Source: JBMOOG01 sp049324535 (lineage in GTDB: Bacteria; Pseudomonadota; Alphaproteobacteria; Rhodobacterales; Rhodobacteraceae). Taken from it: 64,000 bases of DNA. Below the pieces are notes generated by a model. That model was given only the letters and a program-made list of their open reading frames with translations, ran no database searches and had not been told where the DNA came from. The position numbers were made by a program, and so were the translations under genes. Below, piece by piece: positions 1-9,974 of this stretch. Position 1 is the stretch's first letter; each line of letters starts with the position of its first letter. The stretch lies in contig JBMOOG010000001.1 of assembly GCA_049324535.1 (NCBI GenBank), positions 186,001 to 250,000 on the forward strand, given 5' to 3'.

Positions 1-1137
1 TTCGACCTGGTTGAATTCGCCCCAGACCAGATCCTGATGCTCGGGCGCGATGCCGATCCCCGAATCCTCGACCGTGACGTGCAGCTCGTAGCGCCCGGCC
101 TCGCACTCCAGCCCGACGACGCGGGCAAGGACATGCCCGGCCGCGGTGAACTTGACCGCGTTTCCCAGAAGGTTCGTCAGCACCTGCCGGATGCGCAGCG
201 GGTCGCCGATGAAGCGGGAGGGCAGAAACAGGTCGTAGTCGATCAGCAGGCGTAGACCCTTTTCCTGCGCCTCGGGCATGAGCAGGGCCACGATCTGTTG
301 CAGGCACTGTTCGAGGTCGAAAGGCTCCGGGCGCAGCTCCAGCCGCCCGGCCTCGATGCGGGAATAGTCGAGCACGCTGTTGATGATCGCAAGCAGCGCC
401 TCGCCCGACCCGCGGATGGTTTCGGCGTAAAGCCTCTGATCCTCGGTCAGCTCGGTGTCGCAGAGCAGTTCGGCCATGCCCACCACCCCGTTCATGGGGG
501 TGCGGATCTCATGGCTCATGGTGGCGAGGAAGGCCGACTTGGCGCGCGTCGCGGCCTCGGCCGCCCGGCGGGCCTCCTCGAGCTCGGCCTCGCGGGTCAT
601 GGCGTCGGTGATGTCGAGCGCGAGCGAAACCAGGTCGCCATCCTCGGAGCGCCGGTCGATGAGGCGCACGTAGCGGCCGTTGCCGAGCCGGACCGTCAGC
701 GGGTCGATGACCGGACGGGCGAGCCTCTGGCGCATCATCGCACACCAGGCGGCCGGATCGCGCCCTTCAAGGTCGATCCGGCCGTGGGCGGTGACGTGGT
801 GCAGGATGGTGTCGAGATCGGATCCCGGCCCGATCGGGCTGCCCTGCCCGAAGGCCGAAAGATAGGCCCGGTTGGCGGCGACAAGCCGCAGCTGCCGGTC
901 GAAGATCGCGAAGCCGTCGCGGACCGTCTCGAGCGCTTCCCAAAGCCGGCGGGTCGCCATGCGCGCCTCATGCACGGCGTCGGTGGCGGCGGGTGGGGCG
1001 CCGGTGTCGCCCGCGGGGGGCGAGGCCAGCGCCAGCAGCCGCCGCGCCTCGTCCAGCTCGCGCGAGCGCAATTCCAGCAGACGCTCGGCGGCGAGCCGCG
1101 CGCGGCGTTCGTTCAGGAACTGATCGGCAAGGTTCAT
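1..1137 (-). CDS. PAS-domain sensor histidine kinase, 5' part only (runs off the left edge)
   Basis: This is a cytoplasmic-type sensor kinase of a two-component system; the first 379 residues are present and the frame is open to the window edge. After a short helical start (many Arg/Leu/Glu, residues 5-40, likely coiled coil), a PAS-like domain spans roughly residues 70-180 (FAIFDRQLRLVAANRAYL). A second coiled stretch leads to the HisKA dimerisation helix with the phospho-acceptor His at about residue 209 in MSHEIRTPMNGVVG. The ATPase domain follows, with the N box NLLGNAVKFT and the G1 box DSGIGI close to the edge. No signal peptide or membrane segment is visible. The start ATG is the only sensible one near the divergent alpha-2-macroglobulin gene, 160 bases away. 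The MSHEIRTPMNG form is typical of hybrid kinases, so a receiver domain beyond the edge is likely but unseen. The signal sensed is unknown. Confidence 0.88.
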   Translation of the reverse strand, partial: MNLADQFLNERRARLAAERLLELRSRELDEARRLLALASPPAGDTGAPPAATDAVHEARMATRRLWEALETVRDGFAIFDRQLRLVAANRAYLSAFGQGSPIGPGSDLDTILHHVTAHGRIDLEGRDPAAWCAMMRQRLARPVIDPLTVRLGNGRYVRLIDRRSEDGDLVSLALDITDAMTREAELEEARRAAEAATRAKSAFLATMSHEIRTPMNGVVGMAELLCDTELTEDQRLYAETIRGSGEALLAIINSVLDYSRIEAGRLELRPEPFDLEQCLQQIVALLMPEAQEKGLRLLIDYDLFLPSRFIGDPLRIRQVLTNLLGNAVKFTAAGHVLARVVGLECEAGRYELHVTVEDSGIGIAPEHQDLVWGEFNQVE

Positions 1138-1297
1138 GCGCCCGGCTGCCTGCCACCACGGTCGGCGGGCAGCATCGGTCGCGTCCGGTAAAGGGCGCAT
1201 TAACCGCGATGCCACGGGCGGGTGGCCCCGGGTCGGCCATTGTCAGGCCCGGCGGCGGCGTGGCAGTCTGGCCGCATTGCCTGACCCGGAGATTTCG

Positions 1298-4200
1298 ATG
1301 CGCGCGCCCCGCCTTTTCGTTCCTGCCGTCCTTTTGATCACCGCGGCGCTGTCCCTGCCGGCGGCCGCCCAGGACAGGGTTCTGGTCCCCGAACGGCGCA
1401 TGGTCCTTGTCGAGGGCAAGGATCTGGCGGGCCGCGATCTGGCGCAGATCTTCGACACCACCCGGCAATCCTGCGAGGCGACCTGCCTGACCGATGCCCG
1501 GTGCGAGGCCTTCACCTTCAACGGGCGCAACGGGTCCTGCTTTCCGAAGGCGGACGTGACCGGCGAGAGCGACTATCAGGGCGCCGTCTCCGGCTTCGTG
1601 CGCGAGGCCGCGCCGGGACTTGCGGCGCTTGCGGCGACGCGGGCGGCGGATCTGTCCTTCCTGAGGCCCGAGGACTTCGACGCGGCCCTGGCGCAGGCGC
1701 AGGGCCTTGCCGACCGTCATGTCACTGGCGCCTGGACGGCGGATGACCTTGCCCGGGCGGCGGCGTCCGCGCGCGCGGCCGGCGATCCGGCGGCGGCGGC
1801 GGGATTCCAGGGGGCCGCTCTCAACATCACCGACGCCGCCGACGGCTGGGTCGAATACGCCCGCCTGTCGCTCGAGGCTGCGGCCCACGATGCCAATGGC
1901 CGCGATGCGCTGAACGGTCAGGCGGTGGCCGCGGCGGTCAACGGCTATCTGCGCGCCGAGGCGGCCCCGGTCCGGGTCTCGGCCCTCGAGATCCTCGCCG
2001 AGGCGCTGCGCGCGACCGACCGCGGCCGCGCCATGATCCCCGCCCTGCGGCTGGCCCAGTCGATCCGGCCGCGCGACGACCTGGCCGCGATGCTCGAAGA
2101 CGCGATCGCCAAATTCGGCTTCCGCATCGAGGAGCACCGCGTCGAAAGCGACAGCGCCCGGCCGCGCATCTGCGCGGTGTTCAACGAACCCCTGGCCAAG
2201 GCGGGCGTCGATTACGCGACCTTCGTGCGCACCGAGGAAACCGGCCTGAGCGTGGCGGCTGACGATCGCCAGATCTGTGTCTCCGGCGTCCATCACGGCC
2301 AGCGCTACCAGGTCACGTTCCGCGCGGGCCTGCCCGCGGCCTCGGGCGAGACGCTGGCGCGCGACGTGGCGCTCAACCTCTACGTCCGCGACCGCACCCC
2401 CTCGGTCAGTTTCCCGGGCCGCGCCTATGTGCTGCCACGAACGCCGCAGATCGGTGTCGCCGTGCAGACGGTGAACCTGACCCGGCTTGACCTGCGGCTT
2501 CTGCGCGTCTCCGACCGGAACCTCGTTCGCGCGATGCAGGCGGATTTCTTCGCGCGCCCTCTCGACTACTGGTCGGGCCAGACGCTCGCCTCCGACATCG
2601 CGCAGGAGGTCTGGACCGGCACGGCCGAGGTGCCGTCCGAGGTCAATCGCGACATGACCACCCGGCTTCCGCTCGAAGGCCCGATGGCGGGTCTCGCCCC
2701 CGGCGTCTACGTGCTCGAGGCGTCGATCCCCGGCGCCGACCCCTATGACAGCCCCCCGGCGGGGCAGTGGTTCGTGGTGTCGGACCTCGGGATCGCGACC
2801 CAGTCCGGGACGGACGGGCTGCACGTCGCCGTACGGGGCCTGTCGGATGCCGGGCCGCGGCCGGGGGTGACGGTCACGCTGGTGTCGCGCGCCAACGAGG
2901 TGCTCGGCACCGTGCAGAACGATGCCGAAGGCTTTGCGGACTTTCCCGCCGCGCTGTCGCGCGGGCCGGGCAACGCCGCCCCGGCCCTGGTCAGCGCGAC
3001 CCTGGGCGACGACCTGTCGTTCCTGTCGCTGACCGAGCCGGAGTTCGACCTGAGCGACCGGGGCGTCTCCGGGCGCGAGGCGGCCGGGCCGGTGGATGTG
3101 TTCCTGACCACCGACCGGGGGGCTTACCGGGCTGGCGAGACGGTCAACGCGACGTTTCTTGCCCGCGACTCAGGGCTCGACGCGATCGCCGGGCTGCCGC
3201 TGACGGCGCGGCTGCTGCGGCCGGACGGGGTCGAGTATGCCCGTGCCCTCGCCGACGACCTGGGCGCGGGCGGTCACGTCGCGAACTTCCCGCTCGACGG
3301 TGCCGCGCCGCGCGGGACCTGGCGTCTCGAGGTCTTCGCCGAAGAGAACCGCCCGCTCGCCTCGCAGACGCTGCTGGTCGAGGACTTCCTGCCCGAGCGC
3401 ATCGATTTCGCGCTCGACCTGCCGAAGGGGCCGCTTCCGCTTGACGCGTCGCCGCAGGCGTCAGTCGCGGCGCGCTATCTCTTCGGGGCGCCGGGGGCGG
3501 GGCTCTCGGCCGAAGGCGAGGTGCGTCTGTCCGCGGCCGAGGGCCTTCCCGACTGGCCGGGCTATCGCTTCGGGCGGTACGACGAACCGTTCCGGACGCT
3601 CTACGAATCGTTGCCGGCGATGGACCAGACCGATGCCGAAGGGCGGCTGGAGGTTCCGGTCCCCCTGCCGCAGTCGGACGCGCCGGCCAGCCAGCCGCTG
3701 GAGGCGCAGGTCAGCCTGCGTCTGGTCGAGGGGTCGGGCCGCCCGGTCGAGCGCAGCGCCTCGGCGCTGGTCCTGCCCGACCGGACGATCATCGGGGTGA
3801 AGCCGGCCTTCACGGGCGACGAGGTGCCCGAGGGTGCCGAGGCGCGGTTCGACCTGATCGCCATCGCGCCCGACGGGTCGCGCGCGGACCTGCCGGTGCG
3901 CTGGACGCTGAACCGGCTGGAGACCGACTATCAGTGGTATTCGCTCTACGGCCAATGGAACTGGGAAGAAGTGACGCTGCGCGACCGCATCGCGGGCGAG
4001 GAAGCCCGGATACCGGCCGGCTCTACGCTCAGCGTGACGGCTCCGGTCCGGTGGGGCCGCTACGAGCTGGTGGTCGAGGCCGCCAATGGCGCGTCGACCG
4101 CGGTCGAGTTCCACGCCGGATGGTATGCGCCCGCCGACGCCGCCCAGACGCCCGACACCCTCGAGGTCTCGCTCGACCGGCCCGCCTATGCGCCGGGTGA

Positions 4201-6757
4201 CACCGCCCGTCTGCGGGTGGTGGCGCGCAGCGCGGGCACGGCGCTGGTCAGCGTGCTGTCGAACCGGCTGATCGACCGCAAGGTGGTGCGGGTGGACAAG
4301 GGCGAGACGGTCATTCCCCTGCCCGTCACCGACGCCTGGGGCGCGGGGGCCTATGTGGTGGCTTCGGTGCTGCGCCCGCTCGAATCCGATGCCGGCCGTG
4401 CGCCGGTGCGGGCGCTGGGCCTCGCCTACGCCACGGTGGAGCCCGGCAGCCGGAAGCTTGACGCCCGGTTCGAGGTTGCCGCCGAATCCGCACCGCGTGC
4501 GCCGATGCCGGTGGCGCTGCGGGTCGAGGGCGTGGCGCCCGGCGAGACGGCCCATGTGACCATCGCGGCCGTCGATGTCGGCATCCTGAACCTGACCGGG
4601 TTCGCGCCGCCCGACCCCGAGGGCCACTATTTCGGGCAGAGGCGGCTCGGGGTGGGGCTGCGCGATCTCTACGGACGGCTGGTCTCGGGGGACGGGGCGC
4701 CGGGCGTCGTGCGGTCCGGCGGCGATGCGGGCGCCGGCCTGCGCATGAAGGCGCCACCGCCGACCGAGGAGCTCGTGGCCTATTTTTCCGGCCCGCTCAC
4801 GGTCGGCGCCGACGGCTATGTGCGCACGGAATTCGCCATGCCGTCCTTCAACGGCACCGTCCGGCTGATGGCGGTGGCCTGGTCGCCCTCCGCGGTCGGG
4901 CAGGCCGTGGCCGATGTGCTGGTGCGCGACCCGGTGGTGGTCAACGCCGCGCTGCCCCGCTTCCTCGCCCCCGGCGACGAAAGCCGCCTGCTTCTCGAGA
5001 TCGTGCACGCCACCGGACCCGCGGGGCGGATGGGGCTCGATGTAACGGCGGACGGGCTGGCGCTCGGTACGCTGCCTTCGGGCGTCGATGTGCCGGACCA
5101 GGGCAAGGCCGTGGTCGCGATACCGGTGTCGGCGCCCGACTCGGCCGGCCCGGCAAGCCTGCGGGTCGCGCTGACCACGCCGGACGGCCGCCTTCTGGTG
5201 AAGACGCTGACGGTTCCGGTTGAGGCCAACGATCCCGAGGTGATGCGCCAGAGTCGCCTCACTCTTGCGCCGGGCCAGACCTTCATGCTCGATGCCAACG
5301 CCTTCTCCGGTCTGGTGCCGGGGTCGGGCCGGGTCATTCTGGCCGCCGGTCCCATCGCCCGCTTCGACGCGCCGGCGCTGATCGAGTCTCTCGACCGCTA
5401 TCCCTACGGCTGCACCGAACAGCTGACCTCGAAGGCGATGCCGCTTCTCTACTTCGACGAGGTGGCGCGGGCGGTGGGGGTCTCGGGCGATGCCGACCTG
5501 CCCGAACGCATCCGCCAGTCGATCACCGAGATCCTGCTGAACCAGTCGCCGGGCGGAGGATTCGGTCTCTGGTATCCGGATTCCGGGGACCTTTGGCTGG
5601 ATGCCTATGTCACCGACTTCCTCAGCCGGGCGCGCGCGACCGGCCATGCGGTTCCCGACGACGCCTTCCGCAGCGCCCTCGACAACCTGCGCAACCAGGT
5701 GGCCTATGCGCCCGACTTCGACTCGGGCGGCGGACCCTATGCCTATGCGCTGATGGTGCTGGCGCGCGAAGGGGCGGCCAAGGTCGGCGATCTGCGCTAC
5801 TACGCCGATGTGAAGGCCGATGCCTTCGACACGCCGCTGGCGGCCGCCCAGCTTGGCGCGGCGCTTGCGGCCTATGGCGACCAGACGCGGGCGGATGCGC
5901 TCTTTTCCCGGGCGGCGGCACTGGCCAGGGCCGAGGCGGCGACACCCGAGGGCCAGGTCTGGCGGGCCGATTTCGGCACACGGCTGCGCGATTCGGCCGC
6001 GGTGCTGGCTCTGGCCGCCGAGGCGGGATCGCGGACCGCCGACGACCCGACTCTGATCGACGCCGTGGCGCGCGGCTCGTCGGGGACGCACCTGTCCACG
6101 CAGGAACAGGTCTGGATGCTGATGGCGACGCATGCGCTCATCGACCGTCCCGGCGCCGAGGCCCTGTCGATCGACGGGGTGCCGGCCACGGGGCCGCTGG
6201 TGCGGGTCTTCGACCAGCAGGCCGCCGCCGGCGCCGCGGTCGCGGTCCGCAACGAGGCCGCGACCGACACGGTTCTGACGCTGACCACCTTCGGCCAGCC
6301 GGCCGAGCCCGAGCCCGCCTCCGGCAACGGCTACCGGATCGACCGGCGCTGGTACAGCCTCGACGGCGCCGAGGTCGATCCCGGATCGGTCCCGCAGGGC
6401 GCCCGGCTTGTCGCCGTGCTCGAGGTCACGCCCTTCGGGTCCGGCGAGGCGCGGCTGATGGTGGACGATCCGCTGCCGGCGGGCTTCGAGATCGACAATC
6501 CGAACCTGATCCGGGGTGGCGACATCGCGGCGCTGGACTGGCTGACCACCGTCGAGGACACGCGGACGACCGAATTCCGGCAGGACCGGTTCCTGGCGGC
6601 GGTGGACTGGGGATCGTCCGAGCCGTTCCGCCTGGCCTATGTCGTGCGCGCCGTCTCTCCCGGTCGCTTCCACCTGCCGGCGGCCACCGTGCAGGACATG
6701 TACCGGCCGACCTGGCGGGCCCGCACCGAGGCCGGTCAGGTCACCGTGACCGAATAG
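1298..6757 (+). CDS. Alpha-2-macroglobulin family protein with N-terminal PAN/Apple domain
   Basis: This is a large periplasmic protease-trap protein of 1819 residues, the bacterial alpha-2-macroglobulin that pairs with penicillin-binding protein 1C. The family traps invading proteases through a thioester. A signal peptide covers about residues 1-25 (ending LPAAAQ). A cysteine-containing PAN/Apple-like segment lies near residues 50-85, followed by the repeated macroglobulin beta domains. The thioester motif CTEQ is intact at residues 1372-1375, in the context YPYGCTEQLTSKA, followed by the alpha-helical thioester domain and a C-terminal receptor-binding-like domain. The start at 1298 has GGAG 8-10 bases upstream and gives the signal peptide; a longer reading from 1136 would bury it. 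E. coli YfhM is a lipoprotein with a lipobox cysteine, whereas this signal peptide shows none, so the protein is probably soluble or held by other means. pbpC follows after 4 bases. Confidence 0.93.
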   Translation: MRAPRLFVPAVLLITAALSLPAAAQDRVLVPERRMVLVEGKDLAGRDLAQIFDTTRQSCEATCLTDARCEAFTFNGRNGSCFPKADVTGESDYQGAVSGFVREAAPGLAALAATRAADLSFLRPEDFDAALAQAQGLADRHVTGAWTADDLARAAASARAAGDPAAAAGFQGAALNITDAADGWVEYARLSLEAAAHDANGRDALNGQAVAAAVNGYLRAEAAPVRVSALEILAEALRATDRGRAMIPALRLAQSIRPRDDLAAMLEDAIAKFGFRIEEHRVESDSARPRICAVFNEPLAKAGVDYATFVRTEETGLSVAADDRQICVSGVHHGQRYQVTFRAGLPAASGETLARDVALNLYVRDRTPSVSFPGRAYVLPRTPQIGVAVQTVNLTRLDLRLLRVSDRNLVRAMQADFFARPLDYWSGQTLASDIAQEVWTGTAEVPSEVNRDMTTRLPLEGPMAGLAPGVYVLEASIPGADPYDSPPAGQWFVVSDLGIATQSGTDGLHVAVRGLSDAGPRPGVTVTLVSRANEVLGTVQNDAEGFADFPAALSRGPGNAAPALVSATLGDDLSFLSLTEPEFDLSDRGVSGREAAGPVDVFLTTDRGAYRAGETVNATFLARDSGLDAIAGLPLTARLLRPDGVEYARALADDLGAGGHVANFPLDGAAPRGTWRLEVFAEENRPLASQTLLVEDFLPERIDFALDLPKGPLPLDASPQASVAARYLFGAPGAGLSAEGEVRLSAAEGLPDWPGYRFGRYDEPFRTLYESLPAMDQTDAEGRLEVPVPLPQSDAPASQPLEAQVSLRLVEGSGRPVERSASALVLPDRTIIGVKPAFTGDEVPEGAEARFDLIAIAPDGSRADLPVRWTLNRLETDYQWYSLYGQWNWEEVTLRDRIAGEEARIPAGSTLSVTAPVRWGRYELVVEAANGASTAVEFHAGWYAPADAAQTPDTLEVSLDRPAYAPGDTARLRVVARSAGTALVSVLSNRLIDRKVVRVDKGETVIPLPVTDAWGAGAYVVASVLRPLESDAGRAPVRALGLAYATVEPGSRKLDARFEVAAESAPRAPMPVALRVEGVAPGETAHVTIAAVDVGILNLTGFAPPDPEGHYFGQRRLGVGLRDLYGRLVSGDGAPGVVRSGGDAGAGLRMKAPPPTEELVAYFSGPLTVGADGYVRTEFAMPSFNGTVRLMAVAWSPSAVGQAVADVLVRDPVVVNAALPRFLAPGDESRLLLEIVHATGPAGRMGLDVTADGLALGTLPSGVDVPDQGKAVVAIPVSAPDSAGPASLRVALTTPDGRLLVKTLTVPVEANDPEVMRQSRLTLAPGQTFMLDANAFSGLVPGSGRVILAAGPIARFDAPALIESLDRYPYGCTEQLTSKAMPLLYFDEVARAVGVSGDADLPERIRQSITEILLNQSPGGGFGLWYPDSGDLWLDAYVTDFLSRARATGHAVPDDAFRSALDNLRNQVAYAPDFDSGGGPYAYALMVLAREGAAKVGDLRYYADVKADAFDTPLAAAQLGAALAAYGDQTRADALFSRAAALARAEAATPEGQVWRADFGTRLRDSAAVLALAAEAGSRTADDPTLIDAVARGSSGTHLSTQEQVWMLMATHALIDRPGAEALSIDGVPATGPLVRVFDQQAAAGAAVAVRNEAATDTVLTLTTFGQPAEPEPASGNGYRIDRRWYSLDGAEVDPGSVPQGARLVAVLEVTPFGSGEARLMVDDPLPAGFEIDNPNLIRGGDIAALDWLTTVEDTRTTEFRQDRFLAAVDWGSSEPFRLAYVVRAVSPGRFHLPAATVQDMYRPTWRARTEAGQVTVTE

Positions 6758-6761
6758 GCCC

Positions 6762-8777
6762 GTGCGTCGCGCCTGGCCCCTGCTGCTTGCGGCTGCGCTC
6801 TGCGCGGCGGGGATCGGGCGCGACCTCTGCGACGGCTGGATCGACCGGACGGTCCTGCCGGCGCTCGCGGTCACGACCTCGACCGAGGTGGTGGCGCGGG
6901 ACGGCACGCTGCTGCGCGCCTACACGGTTGCGGACGGGCGCTGGCGGCTGGACCCCGGCCCGGTCGATCCGCTCTATCGGACGATGCTGGTCGCCTACGA
7001 GGACCCGCGCTTCCGCGCCCACGCCGGGGTCGATCCGGTGGCACTGATGCGCGCGGCGGCGCAATCGGCGCTGGCCGGGCGCGTGGTGTCCGGGGGGTCC
7101 ACGCTGACCATGCAGGTGGCGCGGCTTCTGGAGCAGAGCGGCACCGGGCGGCTGTCGGGGAAGCTCCGGCAGATCCGCGTCGCCCTGGCGCTGGAGCGGC
7201 GGCTCTCGAAGGACCAGATCCTCGACCTCTACCTGCGGCTTGCGCCCTATGGCGGCAACGTCGAGGGCGTGCGGGCGGCGTCGCTCCTGTGGTTCGGCAA
7301 GGAGCCCGCGCGCCTGACCGCGGCCGAGGCGGCGCTGCTGGTGGCCCTGCCGCAGTCGCCCGAGACGCGCCGCCCCGATCGCAACCCCGGCGCTGCCCGC
7401 GCCGCGCGGGACCGGGTTCTGGACCGGATGGCCCGGGAGGGTGTGATCGACCGCGCCGAGGCCGAGGCGGCCCGGGGCGAGGCCATGCCCGATCGCCGGC
7501 GCAGTTTTCCGGCTCTGGCCCCGCAACTGGCCGACCGGCTGCGGCGCGGGGATCCGACGGCGCGGCGTCTGGACACCACCCTGGACGCCCGGCTGCAGCG
7601 CAGCCTCGAGGATCTGGCCGCCCGGTCGGCCTCGGGCCGCCTGTCGATGGCGATCGTCGTCGCCGACCATCGCAGCGGCGAGATCCTCGCCTCGGTCGGC
7701 GCCGCGGACTGGGCGGACGACCGGGGCGGGTTTCTGGACATGACGCAGGCGCTGCGATCCCCCGGATCGACGCTCAAGCCCTTCGTCTACGGGCTTGCCT
7801 TCGACGACGGGCTGATCCACCCCGAGACGCTGATCGACGACCGGCCGGCCGCGTTCGGCACCTACGCCCCTCAGAACTTCGACCGGCGGTTCCGGGGCAC
7901 CGTGCCGGTGCGCCAGGCGCTTCAGGAGTCGCTCAACCTGCCGGTCGTTTCGCTGACCGAGCGTCTGGGGCCGGACCGGCTTCTGACGGCGCTGGACCGG
8001 ACCGGCGCGGTGACACGGCTTCAGGGCCAGCCGGGCCTTGCGGTCGCGCTGGGCGGGCTGGGGATCAGCCTGCGCGACCTGGTGCAGGCCTATGCCGCCC
8101 TGGCCCGGCAGGGCCTTCCGGTGCGTCTGTCCGAGACGCCGGGGCGGGGCGGGGCCCTGTCCGGGCGGCTTTTCGGTCCGGTGGCCGCCTGGTATGTGAC
8201 CGATATCCTCGCAGGCCTTCCGCCGCCACCGAACGCGCCCCGCAACCGGCTCGCCTACAAGACCGGAACCAGCTACGGGCACCGGGACGTGCTGGCGATC
8301 GGGTTCGACGGGCGCCATGTCGCGGGACTCTGGATGGGGCGGCCCGACGGCACCCCGGTTCCGGGGGCCTTCGGTGCCGATCTGGCCGCGCCGCTCCTCT
8401 TCGAGGTCTTCGCGCGGATCAAGCCGGCGCTCGATCCGCTTCCGCCGCCGCCGCCCGCGGCGCTGATCCTGCCCAACGCCCGGCTGCCGCAGCCCCTGCG
8501 GGCCTTCCACCGCGGCACCGATCCGGTCGCCGCCCCGGACGCACCCGAGGTGGCCTTTCCCCCGGACGGCGCCCTGGTCGAGACCGGCGGCACGGGTCTT
8601 GTCGCCAAGGTGCGCGACGGCACGCCGCCCTTCACCTGGCTCGCGGACGGCGCGCCCCTGGCCGTGGCCGAGCGCGGGCGCGAGACCGCTCTGCCGATCC
8701 GCGGACCGGGCTTCGTGACCCTGTCGGTGATCGACGCGCAGGGCCGGTCGGCCCGGGTGTCGGTGACGCTGCGCTAG
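6762..8777 (+). CDS. pbpC: Penicillin-binding protein 1C (bifunctional transglycosylase/transpeptidase)
   Basis: This 671-residue peptidoglycan synthase is anchored by one N-terminal membrane helix (residues 4-18). The glycosyltransferase family 51 domain has the catalytic Glu at residue 80 in YEDPRFRAHAGVDP and the GGSTLTMQVAR motif near 111-121. The transpeptidase domain has SxxK at 336-339 (SPGSTLKPF), SLN at 390-392 and KTG at 500-502. The end of the protein (from about residue 590) fits the BiPBP_C domain that marks PBP1C. The start is GTG, four bases after the stop of the alpha-2-macroglobulin gene, so the two are certainly co-transcribed. In the family this pair is taken as a repair and defence unit: PBP1C mends the wall where the macroglobulin has met attacking proteases. 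The stop codon lies inside a CTAG shared with the convergent thiolase gene. Confidence 0.95.
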   Translation: MRRAWPLLLAAALCAAGIGRDLCDGWIDRTVLPALAVTTSTEVVARDGTLLRAYTVADGRWRLDPGPVDPLYRTMLVAYEDPRFRAHAGVDPVALMRAAAQSALAGRVVSGGSTLTMQVARLLEQSGTGRLSGKLRQIRVALALERRLSKDQILDLYLRLAPYGGNVEGVRAASLLWFGKEPARLTAAEAALLVALPQSPETRRPDRNPGAARAARDRVLDRMAREGVIDRAEAEAARGEAMPDRRRSFPALAPQLADRLRRGDPTARRLDTTLDARLQRSLEDLAARSASGRLSMAIVVADHRSGEILASVGAADWADDRGGFLDMTQALRSPGSTLKPFVYGLAFDDGLIHPETLIDDRPAAFGTYAPQNFDRRFRGTVPVRQALQESLNLPVVSLTERLGPDRLLTALDRTGAVTRLQGQPGLAVALGGLGISLRDLVQAYAALARQGLPVRLSETPGRGGALSGRLFGPVAAWYVTDILAGLPPPPNAPRNRLAYKTGTSYGHRDVLAIGFDGRHVAGLWMGRPDGTPVPGAFGADLAAPLLFEVFARIKPALDPLPPPPPAALILPNARLPQPLRAFHRGTDPVAAPDAPEVAFPPDGALVETGGTGLVAKVRDGTPPFTWLADGAPLAVAERGRETALPIRGPGFVTLSVIDAQGRSARVSVTLR

Positions 8778-9946
8778 ATGCGCTCGATCGCCAGAGCGAT
8801 GCCCTGCCCGCCGCCGATGCACATCGTCACCAACGCGAGCCGCCCGCCGGTGCGCTCCAGTTCGGCGATGGCCTTGACGGTCAGGATCGCGCCCGTGGCC
8901 CCGACCGGATGGCCCAGTGCGATGGCGCCGCCGTTCGGGTTCACGCGGTGCGGGTCGAGCCCGAGCGCGCGGTTGACCGCGATCGCCTGCGCGGCGAAGG
9001 CCTCGTTCGATTCGATGACGTCGAAGTCCTCGACCCGCAGCCCCGTGCGCGCGCAAAGCGACCGGACCGCCGGGATCGGGCCATAGCCCATCACCCGCGG
9101 CGCCACCCCGCCGAGCCCCCAGCCGATCAGGCGCGCGCGCGGTTTCAGGCCCATGGCGGCCGAAGCGCGGGCCATGACGAGGGCGGCCGCGCCGTCGTTG
9201 ATGCCGCTGGCGTTGCCGGCGGTGACGGTGCCGTCCTTCTGGAAGGCGGGCTTCAGACCCGCAAGCGCCTCGGCCGAGGTCTCCTTCGGATGCTCGTCGG
9301 TGTCGAAGATCGTCGGCCCCTTGCGCCCCGGCACCTCGACCGGGACGATCTGGTCACGAAAGCGGTCCTCGGCGATGGCGCGGGCGGCGCGGTGCTGGCT
9401 TTCCAGCGCGAAGGCGTCCTGATCGGCCCGGGTGATCGCCATTTCCGCCGCCACGTTTTCGGCGGTGACACCCATGTGGCCGGTGCCGAACGGGCAGTTC
9501 AGAGCGCCGAGCATCATGTCGGTCGCCCGGACGTCGCCCATCTTCTGGCCCCAGCGCGCGGCCGGCAGGATGAAGGGCGACCGGCTCATGCATTCGGCAC
9601 CGCCCGCCAGGGCGATGTCCGCATCCCCGGTCATCAGCGCCTGCGCCGCCGACACGATGGCCTGCGCGCCCGATCCGCACAGCCGGTTCACGTTCATCGC
9701 CGGCACCGTGTCCGGCACCCCGGCCCCGAGCGCCGCCACGCGACTGACATACATGTCGCGCGGCTCGGTGTTGATGACATGGCCGAACACCACCGTTCCG
9801 ATCCGGTCCGGTGCGATGCCCGCGCGTTCGATGGCCGCGCGCGCGACGATGGCGCCCAGATCGCCGGGCGCAAACCCCGACAGGCTGCCGCCGAATGTGC
9901 CGATGGCGGTGCGCGCCGCCGAGAGAAAGACGATGTCCTCGGTCAT
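8774..9946 (-). CDS. Acetyl-CoA C-acetyltransferase (thiolase)
   Basis: This 390-residue cytosolic enzyme is of normal thiolase length and condenses two acyl-CoA units or cleaves a 3-ketoacyl-CoA. The three catalytic positions are all present: Cys90 in NVNRLCGSGAQA, His346 in ALGHPVGATGA and Cys376 in MCIGGGQG. The N-terminal half also carries the thiolase substrate loop with GGAECMSRSP. The sequence resembles the beta-ketothiolase (BktB-like) group in Rhodobacterales, which can serve polyhydroxyalkanoate synthesis or fatty acid breakdown. No phaB, phaC or fad genes lie beside it, so the pathway cannot be decided here. The gene stands alone, 29 bases upstream (in transcript terms) of the two phosphoesterase genes that also run leftward. 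It converges on pbpC, and both genes end within the same four bases. Confidence 0.93.
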   Translation of the reverse strand: MTEDIVFLSAARTAIGTFGGSLSGFAPGDLGAIVARAAIERAGIAPDRIGTVVFGHVINTEPRDMYVSRVAALGAGVPDTVPAMNVNRLCGSGAQAIVSAAQALMTGDADIALAGGAECMSRSPFILPAARWGQKMGDVRATDMMLGALNCPFGTGHMGVTAENVAAEMAITRADQDAFALESQHRAARAIAEDRFRDQIVPVEVPGRKGPTIFDTDEHPKETSAEALAGLKPAFQKDGTVTAGNASGINDGAAALVMARASAAMGLKPRARLIGWGLGGVAPRVMGYGPIPAVRSLCARTGLRVEDFDVIESNEAFAAQAIAVNRALGLDPHRVNPNGGAIALGHPVGATGAILTVKAIAELERTGGRLALVTMCIGGGQGIALAIERI

Positions 9947-9974
9947 GGAAAGCCTCCGGTTCGTGACCGTCAGG

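Noticed and set aside
3461..6907. A 1148-residue open frame on the minus strand opposite the alpha-2-macroglobulin gene
   Set aside because: It is a high-GC shadow: rich in Arg, Gly, His and Pro with no domain, while the plus strand has a full family match, signal peptide and thioester motif.
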